Origin: Bacteroidales bacterium
Lineage (GTDB): Bacteria > Bacteroidota > Bacteroidia > Bacteroidales > FEN-979
Assembly (NCBI GenBank): GCA_014860625.1
Contig: JACZJJ010000149.1
Span: 1-44,017, forward strand
Length of the DNA stretch: 44,017 bases
Reading direction: 5' to 3'
In this document: in pieces, positions 16,873 through 24,492 of the stretch
Layout: each line of letters begins with the position of its first letter
How positions within the stretch are numbered: the first letter of the stretch is position 1
Notes under the pieces: generated by a model
The model's database searches: none
Told to the model about the DNA's origin: nothing
The model's input: the letters and a program-made list of their open reading frames with translations, nothing else
Translations under genes and position numbers: made by a program

Positions 16873-18573
16873 TTAATTCATTAGGAAAACAATGATGATC
16901 CCGCAGACAATCAGCAGGGTATTGCCAACGGCATAGGTGACAGTATATCCCAGCGTTGGAAGAGGACTCTCCAGGGAGTCCTGCACGGCGGGCAGGGCAG
17001 CCGTGGTGGTTCGTGCGCCGCAGCAGCAGCCGAGACCGATGGCCACATCAAATCTGAAGACATAGCGTGCCAGGATGATCCCGATAAGCAGTGGGATGAG
17101 AGAGGCTAACGCACCGATAACAAAAAGCATGGCTCCAACCTGTTTCAGACCCTCCACGAAGCTGGGTCCTGCCGTGATGCCAACCACGGCGATGAAAGCC
17201 GTTAATCCAAGGTTCGTCATGATCCAGAGTGCCGGCTGAGGAATCTGGGCAACGGTGGGATGCTTGGACCGGAGCCATCCGAAGAAAAGACCTGCGATCA
17301 GTGCTCCTCCGCTGGTACTGAGGCTAAGGCTCACCTTGCCGATATGAAATGCCATTACTCCGATCAACCCACCGAGAAGGATGCCAAGGCCAACGGAGAT
17401 GAGATCGGTTGTGTTGGTCATGACATCGGGAATTCCAAGGAGCTTTACGGCAGCCTGCACATCTTTCTGAGGACCAATGATGGTGAGCATATCCCCTTTA
17501 TGCAATACGGTTTCCGGCATCAAAGGGATTTCGGTTCCAACCCGTGTTATCTTTTGAAGTGAAACACGGAGGTCATAACGCTGGTGGCTTAATTCACGAA
17601 CCGTGAGACCATTGATATCTTTGGTTGTAAGCAGGACTTTTACCGATTCTACGTCATACTTCAGCAAAAGAGGATCAAAGATCTCTTGCCCTATGACTTT
17701 CTCTTCCGTGATAATATTGGCTCCTTTTCCCTGAAGGACTACGTCGTCGTGGGCTTGAAACGTATAGTCGGGGGTGGGATCCAGGATTACCTTTGTCCCT
17801 TTGCTTCTGACCTTTTCGATATATATCCGATATCCGTCATCAACAAATTTCTGTTGCATCTCCTGAACTGTCTTCCCAACAAAAACAGAGTTGGTACTGA
17901 TGTTAAAAGCTCTGAAAACCACCCCTGTAAAGGTGGAGATCAGGCTGGGATCGTCCGATCCCACTCCCATTTTGGCTGCCAGGTCAATACACTGCTGCCG
18001 TGCTTTCTTCAGACCACCCCAGAAGAGGGGACCAACCTGGGCAAGGAAAAAGGCAGAACCGATAGTCCCGAAGAGGTAGGTAACGGCATAGCAGACCGGG
18101 ATCGCGTTGATCATGCTCTGTTTGAGTGCCGGATCAACATTCAGCGAGTTGATGGTATCCCCTCCCACACCAATAACAGCTGATATGGTTTGGGCGCCGG
18201 CAAACAGACCGGCAGTTTGCCCGGCATTGTATCCCATCATTTTTGCAAGTAACCAGGTAGATATCAGGGCAACACCGGAGATGATGACAGTAAATAGCAG
18301 CTGTGGCAGACCTGTTTTCTTCATGCTGTTGAAGAACTGGGGACCAACGCTGTACCCCACCGAAAAAAGAAAAATGAGGAAGAAGATCTGCTTCACGTCG
18401 TTGGAGATATCAATCTTCATCTGACCCACAAGGACCCCTACCAGAAGAACACTGGTAACACTACCAAGGGAGAAGGTTTTGTATTTGAAACGACCGATAA
18501 AAAATCCGGCTGCAATGGTCAGAAATAACGCGAGTTCGGGATGTTCTCTGAATGTAGTAAGGAACCAGTTCAT
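16873..18573 (-). CDS. aspT: Aspartate:alanine antiporter
   Basis: 566 residues from the ATG at 18573. The track start (18618) adds 15 residues unlike the family, and MNWFLTTFREHPELALFLTIAAGFFIGR is the typical AspT-type opening. There are membrane helices at both ends and a central cytoplasmic region with two TrkA-C-like segments (residues about 205-370), the AAE-family plan. AspT imports aspartate(1-) in exchange for alanine(0), moving net charge; with AspD decarboxylating inside, each cycle builds proton-motive force. The gene pair order aspT-aspD and the 12-bp spacing support this. A 7-bp periodic repeat lies upstream. Confidence 0.92.
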   Translation of the reverse strand: MNWFLTTFREHPELALFLTIAAGFFIGRFKYKTFSLGSVTSVLLVGVLVGQMKIDISNDVKQIFFLIFLFSVGYSVGPQFFNSMKKTGLPQLLFTVIISGVALISTWLLAKMMGYNAGQTAGLFAGAQTISAVIGVGGDTINSLNVDPALKQSMINAIPVCYAVTYLFGTIGSAFFLAQVGPLFWGGLKKARQQCIDLAAKMGVGSDDPSLISTFTGVVFRAFNISTNSVFVGKTVQEMQQKFVDDGYRIYIEKVRSKGTKVILDPTPDYTFQAHDDVVLQGKGANIITEEKVIGQEIFDPLLLKYDVESVKVLLTTKDINGLTVRELSHQRYDLRVSLQKITRVGTEIPLMPETVLHKGDMLTIIGPQKDVQAAVKLLGIPDVMTNTTDLISVGLGILLGGLIGVMAFHIGKVSLSLSTSGGALIAGLFFGWLRSKHPTVAQIPQPALWIMTNLGLTAFIAVVGITAGPSFVEGLKQVGAMLFVIGALASLIPLLIGIILARYVFRFDVAIGLGCCCGARTTTAALPAVQDSLESPLPTLGYTVTYAVGNTLLIVCGIIIVFLMN

Positions 18574-18628
18574 AGTGATGATATTAATTTGACATCCGAA
18601 TGTAAAGAAAATATTCAATTTACATGAA

Positions 18629-18663
18629 ACCCTAATCCCTGACCCCTAATCGCTAATCACTGG
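18629..18663. repeat. Heptamer-periodic tract, 5 units (TCNCTRA family)
   Basis: Units in phase: ACCCTAA, TCCCTGA, CCCCTAA, TCGCTAA, TCACTGG. The last unit touches the stop codon (18664) of the rubrerythrin-like gene. The same words TCCCTGA and TCGCTAA recur at 40761-40795, 22 kb away. Confidence 0.8.
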
Positions 18664-19125
18664 TTACATGAAGGTCTGGATCTCAGCGGCGTGTTCCTTC
18701 TCCTCCTCAATGATCTGACGGATGAGTTGTTTGGCATTGGTTCCGGTACGTTTCTCCATTTCTGTATAGAACTCAACGCTGTCGTTTTCAAATTTGAATG
18801 CGATCGCAAGTGCCTCTTGCGGTGTGTGAACAGTTTTGGCAAGCTCTGCTCCGGCTCCGGCTTTTCCAAAAACATGCTGGTCGGCAAGGTTGCTGATATA
18901 GTCAGAGGCTTCATCTGCATTGAACTCAAACGTTTCGGCCTCAAACTGCTCTTCGAGTTTCTGGAAGACGGCAATATGCAGCAACTCTTTTTCAGCCAGG
19001 TCGAGCAATAACCCTTTGATGTCGTTATCGCCTTTAATGGCTTCAGCGGCTGCAGTGTAAAACTCATTGCCGTTCTCTTCAATTCTGACGGCGATTTCAA
19101 TGATCTCTTTTCCTGAATAGTACAT
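18664..19125 (-). CDS. Rubrerythrin-like ferritin-fold diiron protein
   Basis: 153 residues, a four-helix ferritin-like domain without the C-terminal rubredoxin domain. Carboxylate-bridged diiron ligands are visible in the usual order: E in EENGNEFY near residue 17, EKELLH near 47, E in FENDSVEFY near 115, and EEEKEH near 142. Such proteins reduce peroxide or handle iron in anaerobes. A TATCTTTG -7 element lies 18-25 bp upstream of its ATG. Loss of the rubredoxin domain means an external electron donor would be needed. The 3' end abuts a heptamer tract. Confidence 0.88.
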   Translation of the reverse strand: MYYSGKEIIEIAVRIEENGNEFYTAAAEAIKGDNDIKGLLLDLAEKELLHIAVFQKLEEQFEAETFEFNADEASDYISNLADQHVFGKAGAGAELAKTVHTPQEALAIAFKFENDSVEFYTEMEKRTGTNAKQLIRQIIEEEKEHAAEIQTFM

Positions 19126-19142
19126 AACTGGTTTCTTTCTTA

Positions 19143-19150
19143 CAAAGATA
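19143..19150 (-). promoter_or_regulatory. Candidate -7 element for rubrerythrin-like gene
   Basis: On the minus strand TATCTTTG matches TAnnTTTG, 18 bp before the ATG. No convincing -33 TTTG at 19-20 bp. Confidence 0.45.
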
Positions 19151-19222
19151 TGAATCCTGAGCTTTTTACCAGCGGGTTGTTCAAAATTTCACATCGAAGC
19201 CAAACTGAAAATGAAAAACCAC

Positions 19223-19230
19223 TACATTTG
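19223..19230 (+). promoter_or_regulatory. Candidate -7 element for T9SS protein gene
   Basis: TACATTTG matches TAnnTTTG and lies 44 bp before the ATG at 19275. A -33 element is not evident. Confidence 0.4.
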
Positions 19231-19274
19231 TAACTCTTTGAAAAGAAACCAACCGTTTAACCAAAACTTTTTTC

Positions 19275-21629
19275 ATGAAAAAACTCTTCTTAACCTTTGC
19301 ACTTTCTCTGAGCGTCATCTTCCTGATGGCCCAGGCAGTACAGCGCTCCTATGTTGTTCTTGAGATTGGAACCGGTACCTGGTGTACCTATTGCCCCGGC
19401 GCTGCCAATGGCGCTCATGACTTACTTGCCAGTGGAGCACAGGTGGCTGTAATTGAGAACCACAACGGCGACCCTTTTGCCAATACACCGTCCAATGCCC
19501 GCAATTCTTACTATGGCATCACGGGATACCCAACAGCATTTTTTGACGGTACGGGAAGTCTTGTTGGAGGTGCTGCCTGCCCCAACGGCAACAATTTCAG
19601 CAGTTATCAATCTCTGTACAACACAGCCTATGCGGTTCAGTCTCCGCTAACAATAAACATTTCCGGTACAAATACAGGAAATACCTACAACATCACAATA
19701 GCGATTCAGAAGTTAGCTACCATTACAGCCAGCGACCTGAAGGTTCACCTGGTCCTAACCGAGAGCAACATCGCCACAGCGCCATGGCCTGGCAGTGGTG
19801 GTTGCATGAACGATGTAAATCATGTTACAAGGCTCATGGCACCCAACGAAAATGGAACCCCTCTCAGCTTTACATCAGGCGACTTCCAGGTAGTAAACCT
19901 CTCCTTCACCAAGGATCCCTCCTGGGTTGACGCCGAATGTGAAGTGGTTGCCTTTGTCCAGTCGAACGGAGCCAAAACGATCTACAATGCGATGAAGAAA
20001 CCCTTGTTGGGCCTTGCACCTCCTCTCACTGTTGACTTTACCGGAACGCCAACCTCAGGTTGCTCTCCTTTAAATACTAACTTCACGGGAACGGCTCCCG
20101 GCGCCAACACCTGGCAGTGGAGTTTTCCGGGAGGGAATCCTTCAACCTCAAACTTGCAGAACCCCACAGTTACTTACTCAACTGCAGGAACCTACGATGT
20201 TTCCCTCACAGCATGGAATACGTCAACAGGAAGTACGGGTTCGAAGGTAAAGAGTGCTTACATCAGCGTAACCTCTTCACCTGGTACTCCCGGGATGCCA
20301 CAGGGCTCTGCCGGGATGTGTGCCAATCCACCCAACGAGAATTATACTACCTCCGGCGCTACAGGAGCTTCCAGCTATACGTGGGAGCTCACTCCCGCTG
20401 CGGCAGGCGTGATCACACCCTCCGGAACCTCCTGCACAGTGAACTTTGACGATCTGTGGACAGGAACAGCCCAGCTGAGGGTAAAAGCTGCCAACAGCTG
20501 CGGAGACGGTCCCTGGTCGCCGGCACTTTCCATCACGGTAAGTGAACAGCCATCCACTCCGGGCACACCATCCGGACCGGATTTTCTTTGCATGAATGCT
20601 CCCAACACCGACTATACGGCATCCGGAGGAATACCCTCCACCTCCTATAACTGGGAGTTGCTCCCTTATGATGCCGGAGCTCTCTACCCCAGCGGCTCAA
20701 CCTGCACAGTAGACTGGGTTGACACGTTCATGGGCAATGCCACCCTGCGTGTGAAAGCGATGAACGGCAGTTGTGAAAGCGGTTGGTCAGGCTACCTTGA
20801 CATCACCATCAGCGGAGGCCCGACAGCTTACACCGTAACCGGAGGCGGCGCTTACTGCGGACAGGGAGGAACGGGAAGCCCGGTTGGTCTTGAAGATTCG
20901 GAAACAGGCGTAAACTATACACTTTATCTTGACGGAAGTGCCACAACCAATGTCGTTGCTGGCACAGGATCAGCCATTTCATTCGGCGACCAGCTGGGTG
21001 CCGGAGATTACACGGTGGTTGGCGCCAATGCTTCTGCCGGCTGTGACAATACCATGAATGGAATTGCCACGGTGTCCATCGATCCCGAACCGCCATATGA
21101 GCCAGGTGAACCACAAGGACCTGCACAGGTGTACACCGGCTCAACCCCAACTTCGGACTATATTACTTCCGGCGGGCAATATGCTACCTCCTATTCATGG
21201 GAACTGACACCAGCTGCTGCCGGAACCGTTGACGGGAACACAACTACCGGTACTGTAACCTGGGATCAGAGCTACAGCGGTCCGGCCGAGATCAAAGTTC
21301 AAGGCGTGAACGCCTGCGGCGGCGGGTCCTATTCGATCTCATTTGAAGTAACCGTGGATATTGGAGTAGGAATCCCGGTACTCTCCGGAAGCTCCATGAT
21401 TCGACTCTATCCGAACCCGGCTAAAAATTCGGTGACACTGATCTCTGAGCAAAGCGGAAAAGCGGAAATTTCTTTCTTCAACACTTTTGGAAAGAGTGTT
21501 TTGTACATCAGCAATATTGAGCTCTCAGAGACCTCACAAATAGACATTTCAACCCTTCCGGCAGGGATCTACCTGGTACGCGTGAAAAGCGACGGAAAGA
21601 CAGAAAGTCTGAAAATGATAGTGGAATAA
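19275..21629 (+). CDS. T9SS-secreted Omp28-like multidomain protein
   Basis: 784 residues. Signal peptide MKKLFLTFALSLSVIFLMAQA. Residues about 22-240 are Omp28-like/thioredoxin-related with WCTYCPGA as the CxxC site and the GYPTAFFDG segment. A PKD domain (WQWSFPGG, YSTAGTYDVSLTAWN) covers about 250-330. Next are three Ig/Fn-like modules sharing Y-x-T-S-G, SYxWELTP and L/IKVKA-N-S-C-G motifs, the third separated from the second by a different beta module. The last 75 residues are a T9SS type A sorting domain (RLYPNPAKNSV, LPAGIYLVRV). It should be exported and attached to or released from the cell surface. A strong terminator follows. Function of the surface modules is not evident. Confidence 0.88.
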   Translation: MKKLFLTFALSLSVIFLMAQAVQRSYVVLEIGTGTWCTYCPGAANGAHDLLASGAQVAVIENHNGDPFANTPSNARNSYYGITGYPTAFFDGTGSLVGGAACPNGNNFSSYQSLYNTAYAVQSPLTINISGTNTGNTYNITIAIQKLATITASDLKVHLVLTESNIATAPWPGSGGCMNDVNHVTRLMAPNENGTPLSFTSGDFQVVNLSFTKDPSWVDAECEVVAFVQSNGAKTIYNAMKKPLLGLAPPLTVDFTGTPTSGCSPLNTNFTGTAPGANTWQWSFPGGNPSTSNLQNPTVTYSTAGTYDVSLTAWNTSTGSTGSKVKSAYISVTSSPGTPGMPQGSAGMCANPPNENYTTSGATGASSYTWELTPAAAGVITPSGTSCTVNFDDLWTGTAQLRVKAANSCGDGPWSPALSITVSEQPSTPGTPSGPDFLCMNAPNTDYTASGGIPSTSYNWELLPYDAGALYPSGSTCTVDWVDTFMGNATLRVKAMNGSCESGWSGYLDITISGGPTAYTVTGGGAYCGQGGTGSPVGLEDSETGVNYTLYLDGSATTNVVAGTGSAISFGDQLGAGDYTVVGANASAGCDNTMNGIATVSIDPEPPYEPGEPQGPAQVYTGSTPTSDYITSGGQYATSYSWELTPAAAGTVDGNTTTGTVTWDQSYSGPAEIKVQGVNACGGGSYSISFEVTVDIGVGIPVLSGSSMIRLYPNPAKNSVTLISEQSGKAEISFFNTFGKSVLYISNIELSETSQIDISTLPAGIYLVRVKSDGKTESLKMIVE

Positions 21630-21645
21630 TATACCTCACCCCTGG

Positions 21646-21674
21646 CCCCTCCCCAACTCGGGGAGGGGTTTTTT
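21646..21674 (+). terminator. Rho-independent terminator after T9SS protein gene
   Basis: CCCCTCCCC and GGGGAGGGG form a perfect 9-bp GC stem over a 5-nt loop followed by six T. It lies 16 bp after the stop codon. Confidence 0.85.
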
Positions 21675-21693
21675 ATATCCTTAAGAATTCTCC

Positions 21694-23121
21694 ATGACCA
21701 ACCGCGATCTCGAAAAATACTCCTCCGCTTTCACCCTCTCCGATATGGAGATCTTTATCTTTCCTGAGCTTCTCTATTCTCTTGTGATCGCCAATATTCT
21801 CTCTCCCGAGATCTGGAAGTGGCGAGAGGACAAATGGTTTCATAAGATTGAAAGCATGCTGCCGATCAAGCGGATTCAGCGGGTGAAGCAGTACATCATG
21901 GATCATTACGACTTCAACCTCGACCTGGAGACATGGGGTTTGACGGATAAAGAGACAGAGATCAGCCGGTTCAGGGAGTTCATTGACCCGGAAGTGCTGA
22001 GGCGCTCCAATGCTCTCTTCGGTTATGAGGGCGACAAATACTATTTCGATATCAATATCCGGCGTCATTTTGGCCTTGATAAATTTGATACGGATGTCAT
22101 CCCATACTGGAAAACAGAGACTGTAGAGGCGATGAATGCCTTCCGGTTCAAACCCGATCATCCGGCTGGGGCAGGGGAGTGCGTATCGCTGGCAACGCTG
22201 TATGCTGCGGCACTGTTTATTGTGGCCCGGATCCCGCTGGAACAGATCTTCCTGATGGGAACCCCTTTACATTCCCAGAATTTCGTGATGTTAGAGGAGG
22301 GCGTGCTGACGAATAACCGCAGGATTGTGACCAAAACGATGTGGTACAACGGCAGTGAGCTTTCAGCCCTTGCCCGGAGAGCCCTGGAGCATGAGCAGGT
22401 AACGATTGTTGCCCATAAGTCGGGTTATATCCATTCTGCCTTTTCTAAAGCTACGATCAACGAGTCGGACTATCACCAGTTCCGGAAAGGATTAACCGCT
22501 TTCCTGAATATCAGGATCGATTTCGAGATCTTTATCAATTTTCTGCGCTACTACAGCCGTCATCAGAAAAGATTCCAACTCGCAGTCCCCTGCCGCGGAA
22601 CCATTAAATACCTGGCGCTGGAAAAGGCGTTTGGATATGAACACGGGAGTAAAAACCGACTGGGCGACAAAACCGCCCGGAGGCTTCTTTGTGAGATTGG
22701 GGATGAGGATTTTTCTCCCACACCTTATGAAGGACGGGCAACCATAACCAGTAAAGATACTCTGTTTGAAAATGGCGACTATTCTGATTTTATCGGAGCC
22801 CTTCTTGAATCTTTTCCACAGCTGGACTCTGATGAAACATTGAGCAAAGACCTGAAAAAGTTTGTTCATACCGTTCCCCGGTTGCCGGAAGGGGAGAAGG
22901 AGTGGGTGGGGGCGCAGAGCACAGGGCACAGGGCACAGAGCACAGGGCGCAGGGTTGAGGAAGAGGGAAGGTTGAAAATAGTTCCTGAGATGACGAGGGA
23001 GGAGATACTGGAAGTGATATTGAGGGACGAGGGAAGAGAATCGAGGGAAGAGGGAAGAGGGAAGAGGGAAGCTCAGCGGTTCATCGATTGCCAGTCACCA
23101 GTCACCAGTCACCAGCCCTAA
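21694..23121 (+). CDS. Transglutaminase-like hypothetical protein, frame broken near C-terminus
   Basis: 475 residues as read. Residues 1-400 look like ordinary protein; GECVSLATLYAAALF near 165 followed by a spaced histidine (PLHSQNFV) resembles a transglutaminase/papain-like Cys-His pair, but I do not recognise the family with certainty. From about residue 406 the sequence is translated heptamer repeat (AQSTGHRAQST, REEGRGKREA, PVTSHQP) and then stops. The next ORF, in another frame, carries ordinary protein sequence again. Both frames are open across 22989-23121, so a single indel there would rejoin them. The gene was probably one longer ORF; whether it is now broken, split or variable cannot be decided here. 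Confidence 0.7.
   Translation: MTNRDLEKYSSAFTLSDMEIFIFPELLYSLVIANILSPEIWKWREDKWFHKIESMLPIKRIQRVKQYIMDHYDFNLDLETWGLTDKETEISRFREFIDPEVLRRSNALFGYEGDKYYFDINIRRHFGLDKFDTDVIPYWKTETVEAMNAFRFKPDHPAGAGECVSLATLYAAALFIVARIPLEQIFLMGTPLHSQNFVMLEEGVLTNNRRIVTKTMWYNGSELSALARRALEHEQVTIVAHKSGYIHSAFSKATINESDYHQFRKGLTAFLNIRIDFEIFINFLRYYSRHQKRFQLAVPCRGTIKYLALEKAFGYEHGSKNRLGDKTARRLLCEIGDEDFSPTPYEGRATITSKDTLFENGDYSDFIGALLESFPQLDSDETLSKDLKKFVHTVPRLPEGEKEWVGAQSTGHRAQSTGRRVEEEGRLKIVPEMTREEILEVILRDEGRESREEGRGKREAQRFIDCQSPVTSHQP
22912..22974. repeat. Heptamer-periodic tract inside gene (GCACAGG words)
   Basis: Nine units in phase: GCGCAGA, GCACAGG (three), GCACAGA, GCGCAGG and drifting units. It lies inside the transglutaminase-like gene. 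A change of one or two units would shift the reading frame. Confidence 0.85.
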
Positions 23122-23152
23122 ACCCTGAGCCCTGCGCTCTGAACTCTGAGCT
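23020..23152. repeat. Heptamer-periodic tract inside gene, 19 units, words drift
   Basis: The 7-bp phase is kept for 133 bp while the word changes: AAGAGGG units, then ACCAGTC units, then CTGAGCC, CTGCGCT, CTGAACT, CTGAGCT. It covers the point where the first reading frame ends (23121) and the second begins. Confidence 0.88.
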
Positions 23153-23525
23153 GGCCTTGTACACCGGCCGCTTCATGGATTACTGTGATTGGGCCCCCTT
23201 TGTAAAGGCGGTGCTGGAGAGAAATCCGGTTTCGGTGGCTATGTTTCGTGACATGGAATTACCTGAGGTCTACAGCCGGTTACTTGAGTGGCCGGATGAA
23301 TCAATTTACGAAGGGAATCGCCTGGCCCTTCCCGACGAGGTGGTTAACTTTGGTCTGGGCGACGGCATCGAAAAGGCACTTGTACTGGCCAATGTGATCC
23401 GCTCCAAGGATCGGGAATGTAAAATCGCTCTGGTGATCGACAACCAAAAGGTAGAGTTACAGGTTGAAAAAGAGCGTTATCTGTTCACCTCAGCAAAACA
23501 GTTCAGCCGGAAACTTTCGCTGTAA
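23088..23525 (+). CDS. Probable C-terminal part of the preceding gene, other frame
   Basis: The track ORF begins at a TTG inside the heptamer tract, and its first 25 residues are repeat-encoded. Ordinary protein sequence begins near ALYTGRFMDYCDW, so the coding part is about 23150-23525; an internal ATG at 23175 could start a separate small protein of 116 residues. It shows no motif I recognise. The frame is open back to 22989. The absence of a good start and promoter, and tight adjacency, suggest it is the displaced end of the transglutaminase-like protein. Confidence 0.55.
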   Translation: MPVTSHQSPALNPEPCALNSELALYTGRFMDYCDWAPFVKAVLERNPVSVAMFRDMELPEVYSRLLEWPDESIYEGNRLALPDEVVNFGLGDGIEKALVLANVIRSKDRECKIALVIDNQKVELQVEKERYLFTSAKQFSRKLSL

Positions 23526-23562
23526 TTCATTTTCCTAACACGATAGAAAGGTTTAAATGTGG

Positions 23563-23570
23563 TATATTTG
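23563..23570 (+). promoter_or_regulatory. Candidate -7 element for T9SS gene pair
   Basis: TATATTTG matches TAnnTTTG, 21 bp before the ATG at 23592. A -33 element is not clear. Confidence 0.45.
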
Positions 23571-23591
23571 ACAGAACTAATTCCGTTGAAT

Positions 23592-24485
23592 ATGAAACCC
23601 TTGTTTACTTCTCTTTTGTTAGCTCTCCTGATGCCGCTTTTGGCTCAAAATTACCATCCGCTCGTGGAGACAGGAAAACTTTGGAGCACCCGCCATTACG
23701 ACGGATGTAACTATTACGATCCATATTCGGAGTATGAGAAATTCTCTGGCGATACCAGTTTTTCAGGTTATTCCTGGATGAAACTATGGTCAACTAAAGA
23801 TTCCAATCTGCTTCCATGGTCTCTTGTAGGATTTATGCGTGAGGATGAGGAACACCGCGTATTTTTTGCATCGGCAGGAGGTGGAGACCCTTGGATGTAT
23901 TATGATTTTGGGTGTTCTGTCGGGGATACTATTTCCCCACTGTTACCGGAAATCAAATATGTTGTTGACTCTATAACTCCCTTTGAACTGATAAATGGAG
24001 AGTTTCGAAACCGGTATATGCTACGGTTCATCAATCCCTGGGGAGGGTCGGATACCTGCTATGATTACTGGATTGAAGGGATAGGTGGTAATCGAGGACT
24101 GAGATGTCCAATTTTCTGTGAAATGGTTGGCGATGATCCGATGCTGATTTGTTGGTGGGAAGGAGATACCCTGAAGTACCACAACACTTTCTTTGAAGAA
24201 TGCGCCATCATAACAGGAATAGGGAATCCGGCATCGGGGATTCGGGAAGTGAGGATCTTTCCAAATCCTGCATCCAAATTCTTTACTCTTGAGTTGATGG
24301 TTCAACCTCAGGGGATATCAACCTTTTCGTTGATGGATCTATCAGGCAAGACTCTTCTTGACATGCGTATTTCTCAGGAAAAGACATTAATCCATTTGCC
24401 ACATTGGGTTACTGCGGGAGTTTACCTGTTCCAGATATCCGATGATTCGGATTGGGTCTCATCAGGTAAACTTATCATTGAATAG
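23592..24485 (+). CDS. T9SS-secreted hypothetical protein
   Basis: 297 residues from the ATG at 23592; the longer track start is a TTG lying upstream of a good signal peptide (MKPLFTSLLLALLMPLLAQ). The middle 180 residues are aromatic-rich with no family I recognise. The last 80 residues are a T9SS sorting domain (VRIFPNPASKFFTLEL, TAGVYLFQIS, GKLIIE). It is therefore exported across the outer membrane. The next gene starts 7 bp later and has the same export signal, so they are probably cotranscribed. Paralogous short proteins of this type are frequent in Bacteroidota. Confidence 0.85.
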   Translation: MKPLFTSLLLALLMPLLAQNYHPLVETGKLWSTRHYDGCNYYDPYSEYEKFSGDTSFSGYSWMKLWSTKDSNLLPWSLVGFMREDEEHRVFFASAGGGDPWMYYDFGCSVGDTISPLLPEIKYVVDSITPFELINGEFRNRYMLRFINPWGGSDTCYDYWIEGIGGNRGLRCPIFCEMVGDDPMLICWWEGDTLKYHNTFFEECAIITGIGNPASGIREVRIFPNPASKFFTLELMVQPQGISTFSLMDLSGKTLLDMRISQEKTLIHLPHWVTAGVYLFQISDDSDWVSSGKLIIE

Positions 24486-24492
24486 ATATATC

